DNA from: Bacteroidia bacterium | Lineage (GTDB): Bacteria > Bacteroidota > Bacteroidia > NS11-12g > UBA9320 | DNA length: 61,820 nt | Direction: 5' to 3' | Assembly (NCBI GenBank): GCA_017857855.1 | Contig: JAFMCI010000007.1 | Span: 1-61,820, forward strand | Shown here: positions 39,372-48,598 of the stretch, piece by piece | Position numbering within the stretch: the stretch's first letter is position 1 | Layout: each line of letters starts with the position of its first letter | Position numbers and translations under genes: made by a program | The notes under the pieces: model-generated | Database searches by the model: none | The model's input: the letters and a program-made list of their open reading frames with translations, nothing else | What the model was told of the DNA's origin: nothing

Positions 39372-42368
39372 TTAATCTTTTTTCTTTTTTTGTAATTTTA
39401 ACATGTCCAACACGATAGGTGTCGCTATGCAGATAGACGAATAAGTACCTACACCGATACCTACTAGTAATGCAAACGTAAATCCTTTAAGTCCTTCACC
39501 ACCGAAGGCAAAAAGAATAGCTACAACTAGGAATGTGGTTAGTGAAGTAATTAATGTTCTACTCAAGGTAGTGTTAATAGCATCGTTAATCACAGGTCCC
39601 ATATCGTCTTCTCTTTTGTTTAAACCAATGAACTCCCTTACACGGTCAAACACAACCACGGTATCATTTATCGAATAACCTACTACAGTAAGGATCGCAG
39701 CTATAAATGCTTGATCTATAGACAATTCAAATGGCATAATCTTCCATAAAATAGAGTATAAAGAGAATACAATTAATACGTCATGGAATAATGCTACGGT
39801 AGCACCTAAACTAAATCCAAGGTTTCTAAACCTAACCAAAATGTATAAGAACATACCAATGATGGCCAAGGCAATTGCCCAAGTAGATCTGACCGTTATA
39901 TCTTTTGCTATGGTTGGTCCAACCTTACTAGAAGACATAATGTTAGCTTCTTTGACATTGAAAGCTGATAACGAATTAATAATAGCACCTCTTACTACCG
40001 TATCAATACCTTCGACTTTACTGCTGATCATGTAAGTAGTTGTTATTTTATACTCATTCGCGGCTCCGTATGTTTTAACTTCTGTATTTGCTCCCTTAAG
40101 GTTGGCACTCAACGCTTCTTTTATAGAACTAGCAGAAGCATTTTCTACGTCTATCACATAACTCCATCCACCTTTAAAATCAACACCTGTAGAGAGTCCG
40201 TTCACACCCAAGGATATAACACCAGCTATAATAATTACGCCAGAGATCATATAGAATAATTTACGTTTACCAATAAAATCTCTGTTGATCACATTTAACT
40301 TACGTCCGATTTTCTCTGAAGAACCAGTGTAGAAAGTAGTATCCTTACCTTTTTCGATATCTCTGTCTATCAACAGACGAGTTAGGAAAATGGAGGTAAA
40401 TAATGAAGAAAGTATACCAAAAAATAAGATAACCGCGAAGCCCATCACAGGACCTTTTCCTAAGGTCCAAAGAATAATTGCCGCAATTAGCGTAGTAATA
40501 TTCGCATCTATGATAGAAGAATAAGCACCCGAATAACCGTCTTTTACAGCCATTTTAAAGGACTTACCTGATCCCAATTCTTCTCGGATACGTTCGAAAA
40601 TTAGTACGTTAGCATCTACTGCCATACCGATTGTAAGAACAAGACCTGCCATACCGGGTAAGGTAAGGGCTGCGTGCATACCTGCTAGTATACCTACGAT
40701 AAATAGTAAGTTAAATAATAATGCGATATCTGCATAAATACCTGCTTTACCGTAGTAAAACGCCATAAACGCAATAACCAGTAAGAACCCTACTATCAGT
40801 GATATTTGACCTGCTTTTATTGCTTTCGCGCCTAATGTTGGCCCAACTGTACTTTCACCTGCGATTTTAGTAGGTGCTGGTAGTTTACCCGCTTTTAGTA
40901 TGTTCGATAAATCTGTTGCTTCTGCTTGATCAAATCCACCGGTAATCACTGAGCTACCGTTAGGTATTTCAGATTGTACTGTTGGCGCACTGTATACTTG
41001 CCCGTCTAGTACTACTGCTACGCACTCCTTAGGACTTGCAGACGATGCCGCTTTTGTAATTCGTTTCCATGCAGATGTACCTTCTTGGTTCATTTGCATA
41101 TTTACCGCTAGTTTGAAATTATCTTGACGAGAAGGGCGAGCATCTGTAATTACGTCACCTTGTAATGCTGGCTCACCGTCTCTACCACTTTTAAGTGCAT
41201 AAATAGCGCGGTAATCTTTACCTTCCATTTTAACTGGCTTAAAGCCGAACTTGAACACTAAATTAGAAGGAAGTGCATTTTTAACATCTTCTCTATTAAA
41301 GTATTCAGTGAAATTTTTCATTTCATTTTGATCGATGTAGCCTATTTCTGCTGACTCTGCCCAGTTTTTACCTTCGTTAGCCAGGTTAGGAATAATCTTA
41401 GATAGCACAGGATTCTCTGCTACAATCTCTTCTCTAGACTTGGTCGTATCGTTTGCTGCAGTATCATTATTAACTGCTAAAGTACCATCAAGAGACCCGT
41501 CAACTGCGGTTGAATCTTTAACATCACTAGCTTTAGAATTAGTATCTTTTACCTCATTCAATTTAGCTCCACCGTAAATCACTTTATTTACTTGCTCTAA
41601 ATACTCAAATCCCTTATAGTTAGGAAACACATTCCAAAACTCAAGTTTTGCTGAGCTAGTGATCAAATCTCTAACACGTTGAGGATTATCCACGCCTGGA
41701 AGCTCTACAAGGATTCTTCCATTGTCTAATCGCTGAATATTAGGCTGTGCCACCCCAAATTTGTCTACACGTGTGGTGATAATTTCAAATGCTCTACCTA
41801 TAGCACTTTCACTTTCTTTTTTCAAGTATTCATATACCTCTGCATTGGTTGAGTTGTAACCCTTAGGCAAATCTTGCTCTAGACCTCTACCATAAAAAAT
41901 ACCTGCTATTTTACCATTTGGAGATTCTTTAGCATATTCTCTGGCTAATGCATCTACAAAGTTTTCTTGTCCTAAATAATTTGCTTTTGCTCTATTGAAA
42001 GCCGCAAGGTAAGCTTGATCCGTGGTTTTACCTGCCATAGCTTCAATCACTGCAGGAGTCTCTACCTCTAAGGTTACGTTCATACCACCTTGTAAATCCA
42101 GACCGAGGTTTAATTCGTTCTCTTTACATTGTTGGTAGGTAAATCCTAATCCAGGATAAACTTCAACAGGTCCAATGGAGTCTAAGTAATTTCGTTCGTA
42201 CTCAGAACGAAGCAACTTATAGTCTGCGACACTTTCTGGGTAAAGTTTTACAGCAGCTTCCTCTGCCTTACCTTCTACTGAATTGGTTACTGCTGTAAAT
42301 GATAGCTGGTAGATACTAGCTAGTAAAAGCAATACGGTTACTATTTGGACGAATCCTTTATTATTCAT
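39372..42368 (-). CDS. secDF: SecD-SecF fusion protein translocase subunit
   Basis: A 998-residue fusion of SecD and SecF, which use the proton gradient to help pull proteins through SecYEG. SecD begins at the N-terminus with one membrane helix, then 'LGLDLQGGMNVTLEV' and the periplasmic P1 domain; its membrane part has 'GMAVDANVLIFERIREEL'. SecF starts near residue 690 with 'GVDFKGGWSYVIDV' and has 'VVGYSINDTVVVFDRVREF'. The P1 domain carries a long Asp/Ser/Thr-rich, low-complexity insert (about residues 275-325), probably a flexible loop. SecDF fusion is usual in Bacteroidota. Promoter: TTG-N20-TACTTTTG upstream. Confidence 0.97.
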   Translation of the reverse strand: MNNKGFVQIVTVLLLLASIYQLSFTAVTNSVEGKAEEAAVKLYPESVADYKLLRSEYERNYLDSIGPVEVYPGLGFTYQQCKENELNLGLDLQGGMNVTLEVETPAVIEAMAGKTTDQAYLAAFNRAKANYLGQENFVDALAREYAKESPNGKIAGIFYGRGLEQDLPKGYNSTNAEVYEYLKKESESAIGRAFEIITTRVDKFGVAQPNIQRLDNGRILVELPGVDNPQRVRDLITSSAKLEFWNVFPNYKGFEYLEQVNKVIYGGAKLNEVKDTNSKASDVKDSTAVDGSLDGTLAVNNDTAANDTTKSREEIVAENPVLSKIIPNLANEGKNWAESAEIGYIDQNEMKNFTEYFNREDVKNALPSNLVFKFGFKPVKMEGKDYRAIYALKSGRDGEPALQGDVITDARPSRQDNFKLAVNMQMNQEGTSAWKRITKAASSASPKECVAVVLDGQVYSAPTVQSEIPNGSSVITGGFDQAEATDLSNILKAGKLPAPTKIAGESTVGPTLGAKAIKAGQISLIVGFLLVIAFMAFYYGKAGIYADIALLFNLLFIVGILAGMHAALTLPGMAGLVLTIGMAVDANVLIFERIREELGSGKSFKMAVKDGYSGAYSSIIDANITTLIAAIILWTLGKGPVMGFAVILFFGILSSLFTSIFLTRLLIDRDIEKGKDTTFYTGSSEKIGRKLNVINRDFIGKRKLFYMISGVIIIAGVISLGVNGLSTGVDFKGGWSYVIDVENASASSIKEALSANLKGANTEVKTYGAANEYKITTTYMISSKVEGIDTVVRGAIINSLSAFNVKEANIMSSSKVGPTIAKDITVRSTWAIALAIIGMFLYILVRFRNLGFSLGATVALFHDVLIVFSLYSILWKIMPFELSIDQAFIAAILTVVGYSINDTVVVFDRVREFIGLNKREDDMGPVINDAINTTLSRTLITSLTTFLVVAILFAFGGEGLKGFTFALLVGIGVGTYSSICIATPIVLDMLKLQKKKKD

Positions 42369-42414
42369 TATATCTATTCGTTGGTTAGATTATTTGCAAA
42401 AATTTCAAAGGCTG

Positions 42415-42445
42415 CAAAAGTAAATTTATTCACTTAACTTAACAA
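42415..42445 (-). promoter_or_regulatory. Promoter for secDF
   Basis: On the minus strand, TTG about 20 bases before TACTTTTG (42415-42422), 46 bases before the ATG. Confidence 0.5.
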
Positions 42446-42509
42446 TAATTCTTTACACGATGGTTTAAGTTCTTTCTGATTTAAACTTTTGCGCTTTATC
42501 TACGCCAAC

Positions 42510-43169
42510 TTATTTGGCGATCACTTCATTAAATTTTTGAATAATTTGCTTTAAGCAAGCATCAAAATTATTATTGTTTTTGATAATATAATCGGCTGTT
42601 TCTTTGTGCGGCTTTAAGAATTCTGAGTAAGCTGGTTTTACATGGTTTTCCCATTGATACATAACCTCTTCTTCTTTCATGCCGCGCTCTACCGTATCCC
42701 GGCTCAGCCTCCTTTGCAATGTAATATCATCGTCAGCATCTATATATAATCGATAATCATACATTTTATTTAGGCCTTTGTCTGCGTATACAAACAACCC
42801 CTCCACTAATATAATTGGAGCAGGATTGTAAACGATTTCTTTGGGAAAAACATCCGGATTATTGAAGGTGTATTCTACCATTCTGACTGTCTTACCCTTT
42901 AATAAAGCACGTAAATCTTTTTTGATACGATTAAAATCAATCCCCGTAGGATGGTCAAAATTTACTACCCCATTGGCATCTCTCATTTGCTCTGAAAGAC
43001 CTTTATAATAATTATCCTGTGTGATGACACACACCTTATCAGCACCAAATTCTTCGCTCAATTTACGAATAAAGGTCGTTTTACCTGAAGCACTGCCTCC
43101 TGCTAAACCCACTAAAAAAGATGGCGAACTACTCACGGTGCGAATGTATATGAATTCTTCTTTTGTCAC
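42510..43169 (-). CDS. udk: Uridine kinase
   Basis: A 219-residue uridine/cytidine kinase of the pyrimidine salvage pathway. The P-loop is 'GLAGGSASGKTTFIRKL', followed by 'VCVITQDNYYKGL', 'NFDHPTGID' and 'PIILVEGLFVYADKGL' (Walker B region), and the lid 'RRLSRDTVERGMKEEE'. The start codon is GTG ('MTKEEFIYI'), supported by a TACGTTTG box (43195-43202) 25 bases upstream. It lies upstream of secDF on the same strand but with its own spacing of about 140 bases, so probably separate. Confidence 0.94.
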   Translation of the reverse strand: MTKEEFIYIRTVSSSPSFLVGLAGGSASGKTTFIRKLSEEFGADKVCVITQDNYYKGLSEQMRDANGVVNFDHPTGIDFNRIKKDLRALLKGKTVRMVEYTFNNPDVFPKEIVYNPAPIILVEGLFVYADKGLNKMYDYRLYIDADDDITLQRRLSRDTVERGMKEEEVMYQWENHVKPAYSEFLKPHKETADYIIKNNNNFDACLKQIIQKFNEVIAK

Positions 43170-43194
43170 TATTTAAGACCAATTAAAAATACCC

Positions 43195-43202
43195 CAAACG
43201 TA
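43195..43202 (-). promoter_or_regulatory. -7 box for udk
   Basis: TACGTTTG on the minus strand, 25 bases before the GTG start. The -33 element is not clear (TTG at 16 bases). Confidence 0.45.
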
Positions 43203-43326
43203 AACAGAAATGAATCATCAAGACTTCAAACACTTTATTATTGACTGAAATTCTGGCTTTCACATCTACAAAAAAAATCATCCGTTGCGCCAGTTAACGC
43301 ATAAACCAGCTAACTCACTTTTACCT

Positions 43327-43334
43327 TAATTTTG
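43327..43334 (+). promoter_or_regulatory. -7 box for the exported dikinase-like gene
   Basis: TAATTTTG, 25 bases before the ATG at 43360. No clear -33 element. Confidence 0.45.
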
Positions 43335-43359
43335 CGCTATCAATAATTATCGCTAGCAC

Positions 43360-45273
43360 ATGTCAAGACGACTTGCCACCTACATACCTTTTCCTAAAAT
43401 ATGGTTGCTTCTGGTCGTCCTCTTTTTTGTGCAATGCAACGCTCAAGTGAGTGAACTTACGCTCACAGATTCAGAGATGTTCGCGAAGATGAGTGGGCCT
43501 CCGCTTACCGATAAATATGGCGAGATAAGCAGTATAAAAGTAGTTTATGACTATAAGACTAAAAGCATATACTTCATCAATCATCACCGCTATAAATTGC
43601 ACCATGAGTTTTGTGACTATTTACGCGGATACGAGCAAGATTTAGCCACTTTTAATCGTATGAATTACGGTGCTGATGGCCAAAGACAATATTTACTTGG
43701 CAATATTAATTATGTAAAGTCTATGGATAAATATGCCTTAGAACTATCTCCAACGGACCAAATGCCGGTTTCGTCACTGGTCTTTTTTTACCACAAGATA
43801 TCGGAGAGTAGTTTTATAGGGGATGACCTTACTGTGCTTTTAAATAATACGCGACTCATAGCGATGGAAGAAAACTTAAAATCACTATTCCCGGTGATCT
43901 TACCCTCAGAAATTTATAAAAACATACAGTACCAGGGCATCAGTAAATATACTGGATTTGGCACCATTCGATTTATAGACAACATAGAGAAAAACCACGA
44001 ACCTCTCCAACCTACCGACATTTTAGTATTAAAGCATACACCGCTTACACTTCCTCGTGTTGCTGGGATTATAGTTTCAGAATTGCAAACCCCATTGAGT
44101 CACCTTACTATTTTAGGTCAAAATCGTAAAATACCTATAAGCGCTCTGAAAGGTGCTTTTGATAATGCAACAATCCGACAATGGGATGGTAAGCTAGTCC
44201 GATATGAGGTAAGGTCAGATTCATTTTCCATTCAAAAGATAAGTGAATTGCCCAAAACATCCATGACCACTGCTAAGGTTAAGCTACAAGCGAGTTTAAC
44301 TAAGAACACCTTATTGGACATAGATTTCGTTACCCGAAACTCCAGTAAAGATGTCGGGAATAAGGCTGCTAATTTTGGAGTTCTTTATCACTTGAGCAAA
44401 AAATACGATTTCAAAACACCGGAAGGAGCATTCGCTATTCCATTTTATTTCTACGACCAGCACCTGAAAAGTAGCGGCGCTCAAGCACTTTTAGATACAT
44501 TATTTGCTCACCCGTCATGGTCCGATAAACAGATAAAAGAAGCCTTAACCAAAATTCGAAAACAGATTAAGGAAGGCACATTAAATACAAAACTCTTATC
44601 TGAAGTAAAACAGAGGATGACATCTGATCCCTTATTTAATTCTATGCGATTTCGATCTTCAACCAATGCCGAAGATGCACTTGGGTTTTCTGGCGCTGGA
44701 CTATATTCTTCTAGAACAGGAAGTTTGACTGATATATCTAAACCGGTAGATAAAGCCATCAAACAGGTTTGGGCTAGCTTGTGGTCTTATGCAGCGTTTA
44801 TGGAACGGAGCTATTATAAAATAGACCAAAGCAAGGTGTATATGGGTGTACTTGTGCATCGCAACTTCCCAGACGAAGCCGTCAATGGAGTAGCAATCAC
44901 CAAAAATATTTACCGACAAGGAAACCATGGTTTTGTGGTAAATGTGCAATTAGGCGAAGAAAGTGTAGTGCAACCTACACCAGGTGTTACTTGCGATCAA
45001 TTTATTTGTTTCCCAAAGTCCGACGCTACTTTGTACCACAATAAGACCATTATTGACGTCTTGACTATTTCAAACCTAAATAACGGCTCACTCGTAATGA
45101 CAGAAAAGGAAATAACCCATTTGGCAAATCAGCTGGATTTGATAAAAAGGTATTATGCCTTGCGCAATATGACGGGCGGCAGCTATTTAGATTTTGGATT
45201 AGATCTAGAATTCAAACTACAGGGCCCAAAAAGAGACTTGTATATCAAGCAAGTAAGACTTTATAACGACTAA
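43360..45273 (+). CDS. Exported phosphohistidine/ATP-grasp dikinase-like protein
   Basis: A 637-residue protein with a signal peptide (about 1-29, 'WLLLVVLFFVQCNAQVSE'). After a unique region (30-220) comes a swivelling phosphohistidine domain with 'TPLSHLTILGQNRKIP' (His248), matching the catalytic His of PEP synthase and pyruvate phosphate dikinase. The C-terminal half is their ATP-grasp domain: 'VGNKAANFGVLYHL' (Lys335), 'MRFRSSTNAEDALGFSGAGLY' block (432-450) and 'LDLEFKLQGPKRDLYIKQVR' at the end. The PEP/pyruvate TIM barrel is absent. The order His domain then ATP-grasp is that of glucan water dikinase. All key residues seem intact, which is odd for an exported protein. Substrate unknown. 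Confidence 0.8.
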   Translation: MSRRLATYIPFPKIWLLLVVLFFVQCNAQVSELTLTDSEMFAKMSGPPLTDKYGEISSIKVVYDYKTKSIYFINHHRYKLHHEFCDYLRGYEQDLATFNRMNYGADGQRQYLLGNINYVKSMDKYALELSPTDQMPVSSLVFFYHKISESSFIGDDLTVLLNNTRLIAMEENLKSLFPVILPSEIYKNIQYQGISKYTGFGTIRFIDNIEKNHEPLQPTDILVLKHTPLTLPRVAGIIVSELQTPLSHLTILGQNRKIPISALKGAFDNATIRQWDGKLVRYEVRSDSFSIQKISELPKTSMTTAKVKLQASLTKNTLLDIDFVTRNSSKDVGNKAANFGVLYHLSKKYDFKTPEGAFAIPFYFYDQHLKSSGAQALLDTLFAHPSWSDKQIKEALTKIRKQIKEGTLNTKLLSEVKQRMTSDPLFNSMRFRSSTNAEDALGFSGAGLYSSRTGSLTDISKPVDKAIKQVWASLWSYAAFMERSYYKIDQSKVYMGVLVHRNFPDEAVNGVAITKNIYRQGNHGFVVNVQLGEESVVQPTPGVTCDQFICFPKSDATLYHNKTIIDVLTISNLNNGSLVMTEKEITHLANQLDLIKRYYALRNMTGGSYLDFGLDLEFKLQGPKRDLYIKQVRLYND

Positions 45274-45380
45274 GGTTTTAAGCTGATTTTATTTATGCCC
45301 GACCAACGACGCATTAATTCGACAAAACGACACAAAAACTTTGGAAACTATTAGGCTATTTAAAGTTTCCTGGGTTTTCT

Positions 45381-46010
45381 TTGCAGCGCATTTTGGACGA
45401 ATCACAAAAAATATTACTAGGGGCACTCGAGCTTTTTATGCGAATAGGCGTAAAAAGTGTGAGTATGGATGATCTTGCACGTGAACTAGGCATTAGCAAA
45501 AAAACGATATACAAACATTTTTCAGACAAAAGAGAACTCATTGCCTCGGTAATGAAAGCAGAAATCGCAAATGACGTAAAGTCATGTAACGAATGCTACA
45601 GCTCGCACGAAAATGCGGTTCAAAAAATGATTAATATAAGTCGTCATGTCAGTCGTCAGCACAAAGACATTAACCCAACGGTAATATATGATTTACAAAA
45701 ATATTATCCTGCCGAGTGGGGTCTTTTAGATAAACACAGGACGGAGTTTGTGCAAGAACTTATAGCCAGGAATGTACAAGAAGGACAAACAGAAGGGTTT
45801 TACCGTGACGATCTAAGCCCACTAACCGTGTCATCCATGTACGCAACGCTCATACAAGGAATGATGCATCAACTAGCATCCAAGGACAATACTTTCAAAT
45901 TTAAAACCCTACACTTAGAGATGGTTAGCTACCACTTGAATGGTATTTGCACGGACGCGGGAAGAGAATATTTACAACAACACATAACCGAAATAACAAA
46001 CGATCAATGA
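45381..46010 (+). CDS. TetR/AcrR-family regulator
   Basis: A 209-residue TetR-type repressor. The N-terminal helix-turn-helix is 'VSMDDLARELGISKKTIYKHF' (about 27-48); the C-terminal region is a diverse helical ligand domain. No in-frame ATG precedes it, so the start is a TTG at 45381 or a second TTG at 45393 that would give 'MDESQKILLGALELF'. The stop overlaps the TolC gene start (ATGA), so it heads the efflux operon and probably represses it, as TetR regulators of RND pumps do (inference). Confidence 0.88.
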   Translation: MQRILDESQKILLGALELFMRIGVKSVSMDDLARELGISKKTIYKHFSDKRELIASVMKAEIANDVKSCNECYSSHENAVQKMINISRHVSRQHKDINPTVIYDLQKYYPAEWGLLDKHRTEFVQELIARNVQEGQTEGFYRDDLSPLTVSSMYATLIQGMMHQLASKDNTFKFKTLHLEMVSYHLNGICTDAGREYLQQHITEITNDQ

Positions 46011-47329
46011 GATATATACTATCTTTTACCCTAGCACTCACGGCACTTTTTGGAGTGGCACAGCAAAACGAAAAATTATCATTAAGTATTGACGAAGCAA
46101 TTGCTCTCGCGAAGGCTAACAATGTAGCACTAAAAAATGCAGAGCTGGACATCGATTTTGCGAACAGCCAAGTGAACGAGATTAAATCACAAGGGCTTCC
46201 ACAAGTTAATGGAAATGCAAGCTTTGCACATACCTATCAAATACCTACGCAACTTATTCCTGGAGATTTCGTCGGGCAGCCAGGCACCGTTATTCCAGTA
46301 CAATTTGGCGTTCCTTTTAATGTAAATGCAGGAATAGGCATAAGACAACTACTATTTGACGGGACTTTTTTCTTGGGACTAAAAGCAGCATCCGAGTTTG
46401 TGAACATTAGCAAACTAAGTGCATCATCATCCGAGATTGATGTTAAAGAAAGTGTTATCAAAGCCTACTATATGGCTTTAATCTCTGAAAAAAACCTTTT
46501 ACAGCTTGAGGCAAGCTGGAAAAACATGCAAAAGGTAAGAGACGAAACCCAAGCAATGTATAATGAAGGCTTTGCAGAAAAACTCGATGTAGATCGAATT
46601 ACATTATCGGCTTCTAATTTGGAACTAAGTATTAGCCAACTTCAGAATCAAGCAAAGCTTGCTAAGCAATTACTCTTAAATAGTATTGGGGTAAACTTAA
46701 ACCAAGAGCTTGAATTAACCTCTAATCTACCTACCGAAACTTCGTTGGATTTAGAAACCGTAACATTTGACCCGAATAATAGAATTGAGATGAAATTATT
46801 GGATCAACAACAATCGTTGAACGAGCTAGACCTGAAACGTTACAAAGTAGGATATCTTCCAAGCTTATACGGTAATTTCTCCTATGGTACTAGCACCTTT
46901 GCCACCAAAGGTCAAGTTGGAGATTTAGGAAACGACTGGTATGCCAATGGTAGCTACAGTCTCGGATTAAGCGTTCCTATTTTTGATGGTTTCTATAAAA
47001 AAGCCAAAGTAGATCAAGCTGAAATCGAGATTACCAAAACTAAAAACACTAAAAAACAAGCTGTACTAGGAATGAACTTACAAGTAAGTCAAGCCAAAAC
47101 AAATTATGCCAATGCGCTGAAAGGCCTCGAAATTCAGAAAAAAAGTCAAGCACTTGCAGAATCGATTTTTAACACAACCTCTATCAAATTTAAAGAAGGA
47201 TTAGGAAGCAGTTTCGAAATGATTAATGCCGAGAATGAACTTACACAAGCTAAGACCAACTATCTCAACGCCCTTTATAATCTAAATGTAGCCAAAATCG
47301 ACTTTGATAAAGCCCTAGGAAATCTATAA
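46007..47329 (+). CDS. TolC-family outer-membrane efflux protein
   Basis: A 440-residue TolC-like protein. I start it at the ATG 46007 ('MRYILSFTLALTALFGVAQQ', a signal peptide), which overlaps the TetR stop by 4 bases; a longer upstream start at 45947 lacks a signal. Two repeats of long helices and beta strands are seen: 'LSIDEAIALAKANNVALKNAELD' and 'NRIEMKLLDQQQSLNELDLKRY', each starting a TolC half. 'YSLGLSVPIFDGFYKKAKVDQ' and 'EMINAENELTQAKTNYLNALY' are family phrases. It should form the outer-membrane channel for the adaptor and RND pump encoded downstream. Confidence 0.94.
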   Translation: MRYILSFTLALTALFGVAQQNEKLSLSIDEAIALAKANNVALKNAELDIDFANSQVNEIKSQGLPQVNGNASFAHTYQIPTQLIPGDFVGQPGTVIPVQFGVPFNVNAGIGIRQLLFDGTFFLGLKAASEFVNISKLSASSSEIDVKESVIKAYYMALISEKNLLQLEASWKNMQKVRDETQAMYNEGFAEKLDVDRITLSASNLELSISQLQNQAKLAKQLLLNSIGVNLNQELELTSNLPTETSLDLETVTFDPNNRIEMKLLDQQQSLNELDLKRYKVGYLPSLYGNFSYGTSTFATKGQVGDLGNDWYANGSYSLGLSVPIFDGFYKKAKVDQAEIEITKTKNTKKQAVLGMNLQVSQAKTNYANALKGLEIQKKSQALAESIFNTTSIKFKEGLGSSFEMINAENELTQAKTNYLNALYNLNVAKIDFDKALGNL

Positions 47330-47360
47330 TAAGTACCCAATAAAACACTAAAATAAATCA

Positions 47361-48503
47361 ATGAAAAATACACTATTCATACTCTCGCTGGTAACCCTTA
47401 TTTCAGCTTGTGGAAGTAAATCCGAGAATGCACTGGAAGCTAAAAAAGCTGAACTTGAGACGCTAACCACTGAAATGAATGATCTAAAGGAAACTATTGC
47501 CAAGGTTAAAGGCGAAATAGAATTATTAGATACTGCAGCACGAACCAACGCTATAGCCGTTATGGCTCTAGAAATAAATAAAAGTGGATACAAAAATTCT
47601 TTCCAAGTACAAGGTCTTGTGGAATCGGACCAAAATGTACTCGTACGTCCTGAGGTGCCTGCACGCATTCTTAAAATTCTGGTAAAAGAAGGACAGCATG
47701 TATCCAAAGGTCAAATTATAGCCAACCTAGATGGTTCTGTGGCCAGCGCTCAAATTGCAGAGCTAGAAGGTGCACTTGGTTTAGCCAAACTTAATTTTGA
47801 AAAAACAGAAAAGCTTTGGAAACAAAAAATAGGCAGTGAAATGCAATACCTACAGGCTAAAAATCAATTTGAAAATTTACAAAACAGTATAAAAACGGCT
47901 CGTACGCAATTAGGCAAATACTCGTTACGCTCACCCATCAGTGGCACTGTAGACGAGCTCATGATTAACGAAGGCGAAATAGCTGGAGGTATGACTAGCG
48001 GTCCAGTTGCACGCATCATAAATCTAGCAGACATACAAGTAAAAGCAAATGTGTCTGAAAGTTATCTTGGTAAACTAAAAAAGGGTCAGACTGTAGACTT
48101 AAGCTTCCCTTCTATTGGGCTGACTATGACAGAGAAAATTTCTTCTGTAAGCAATGTTGTAGACCCAAGTAACAGGACTTTCGTAATATATGTGGAGCCA
48201 AGTAAGAATTTAGATAAATTAAAACCAAACCTCCTAGCTATGGTTACTGCTTATGATTTTGATAATGCCGATGCCATTGTTGTTCCTACTAAACTAGTTA
48301 GAAATGACGGAAAGCAGCATTTTGTGTATACCATTAAAAGCAACGGCGGTAAGAAAACTGTAGAGAAACGCTACATAGAAATAGCGCAACAATTCCCTAG
48401 TGAAACAGTAGTAAAATCTGGACTAGAGACCGGTGACTTGGTAATAACCGAAGGAGTAAATAGTGTAATTGTGGGTGACGAGGTAAAAATCATCACAAAA
48501 TAA
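47361..48503 (+). CDS. RND efflux periplasmic adaptor (membrane fusion protein)
   Basis: A 380-residue adaptor lipoprotein: signal 'ILSLVTLISACGSKSE' with the lipid Cys in 'ISAC' (residue 17). An N-terminal coiled coil (about 22-60) precedes the lipoyl half 'VRPEVPARILKILVKEGQHVSKGQIIANLDGS', a helical hairpin (about 130-190), the second lipoyl half 'YSLRSPISGTVDELMINEGEIAG', a beta barrel and a membrane-proximal domain ending 'VNSVIVGDEVKIITK'. The extra N-terminal coiled coil before the lipoyl half is a feature of some Bacteroidota adaptors. It bridges the TolC channel and the RND pump. Confidence 0.94.
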   Translation: MKNTLFILSLVTLISACGSKSENALEAKKAELETLTTEMNDLKETIAKVKGEIELLDTAARTNAIAVMALEINKSGYKNSFQVQGLVESDQNVLVRPEVPARILKILVKEGQHVSKGQIIANLDGSVASAQIAELEGALGLAKLNFEKTEKLWKQKIGSEMQYLQAKNQFENLQNSIKTARTQLGKYSLRSPISGTVDELMINEGEIAGGMTSGPVARIINLADIQVKANVSESYLGKLKKGQTVDLSFPSIGLTMTEKISSVSNVVDPSNRTFVIYVEPSKNLDKLKPNLLAMVTAYDFDNADAIVVPTKLVRNDGKQHFVYTIKSNGGKKTVEKRYIEIAQQFPSETVVKSGLETGDLVITEGVNSVIVGDEVKIITK

Positions 48504-48598
48504 ATTTTTTGATTTGAGATTACAAAAAGGTGCAATGCTGCAACAGAAAAGACTTCTAATCTAATTGCATAGCTTACATCATAAATCATCTAAAAAAC

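Noticed and set aside
45947-46006. Longer start for the TolC-like gene
   Set aside because: The extra residues lie inside the TetR gene and lack a signal peptide; the ATG at 46007 overlaps the TetR stop and begins a clean signal.
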